Below, one piece after another: positions 63,937 through 64,000 of a DNA stretch of 64,000 nucleotides. Each line of letters starts with the position of its first letter. The first letter of the stretch is position 1. The position numbers and the translations under genes were made by a program. The DNA is taken from contig NZ_CP108442.1 in NCBI RefSeq assembly GCF_041435355.1, positions 1,736,001 to 1,800,000 of the forward strand, written 5' to 3'. This DNA is from Streptomyces sp. NBC_01276 (GTDB lineage Bacteria > Actinomycetota > Actinomycetes > Streptomycetales > Streptomycetaceae). The notes beneath the pieces were generated by a model. It searched no databases. It was not told where the DNA came from and worked only from the letters and a program-made list of their open reading frames with translations.

Positions 63937-63978
63937 ACGAGGCCCCATCGCTCTTCGCGGAGAGCGATGGGGCCTCGT
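63937..63978 (+). terminator. Terminator after the XRE-MurA gene
   Basis: An 18-bp stem (63937-63954 with 63961-63978) and six-base loop, followed by TTCCGTTC, begins 46 bases after the stop. Confidence 0.82.
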
Positions 63979-64000
63979 TCCGTTCGGGAGGCCGGCGCGC

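Overview
The window is about 72% G+C, packed with genes that often overlap by 1-4 bases at GTGA/ATGA junctions, uses many GTG starts, and carries sporulation and heme genes in an arrangement I recognise from Streptomyces chromosomes. From memory, the order murC ... hemQ-hemG ... hemE-DUF3000-whiI-rnd-thiolase-fadB ... dxs-xylHGF-rok7B7 ... ngcGFE-acnA-murA-like follows the S. coelicolor SCO5998-SCO6060 region. I therefore read this as a core-chromosome segment of a Streptomyces, interrupted by accessory blocks.

Layout. 1-2.3 kb: end of a small biosynthetic-looking operon (probable glycosyltransferase, atypical P450, NAD-dependent epimerase). 2.3-8.5 kb: housekeeping genes (msrB, murC, RibD-like reductase, zapE, OsmC protein, secreted deacetylase lipoprotein). 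8.6-10.4 kb: accessory patch of lower G+C with two small Cys-containing proteins, an XRE-type regulator with a second domain, and a Nudix hydrolase. 10.4-13.4 kb: ABC exporter, AIM24 protein, PTH2-type hydrolase. 13.5-16.1 kb: the most striking locus, a multinuclear-iron DUF692 oxygenase (MNIO) translationally coupled to a TIGR04222-type membrane protein whose tail has nine cysteines spaced almost exactly seven residues apart. 16.2-26 kb: secreted peptidase, coproporphyrin-type heme genes hemQ, hemG and hemE, a lipoprotein, a CoA-disulfide-reductase-like enzyme and a NADAR protein. 26-32.3 kb: whiI with a textbook sigma-WhiG promoter, rnd, an alpha/beta hydrolase pseudogene and a beta-oxidation operon. 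32.4-41.9 kb: a nonulosonic (sialic-type) acid glycopolymer cluster with NeuA, a short NeuB, four glycosyltransferase-like proteins and a neighbouring LCP ligase. 41.9-57.8 kb: amino-acid permease, dxs, xylose-type ABC transporter with the ROK regulator, Mg transporter genes with a leader peptide, and the GlcNAc transporter ngcEFG with a DasR-type site. 58-64 kb: acnA, a stretch with two decayed genes, and an XRE-MurA fusion gene.

How it fits together. Several regulatory links can be read directly: TAAA-N16-GCCGAA ahead of whiI, a 13/16 match to the DasR site ahead of ngcE, an iron-box-like site ahead of acnA, and a shared palindrome (ATCTC-N6-GAGATA) found both upstream of acnA and immediately upstream of the XRE-MurA gene. 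The last suggests that one regulator, perhaps the fusion protein itself, controls both. The best candidates for undescribed biology are the MNIO/Cys-heptad membrane protein pair, the acnA/XRE-MurA regulatory pair, the mgtA leader and the sialic-type polymer cluster. No tRNA, rRNA, CRISPR array or intact insertion sequence was seen.
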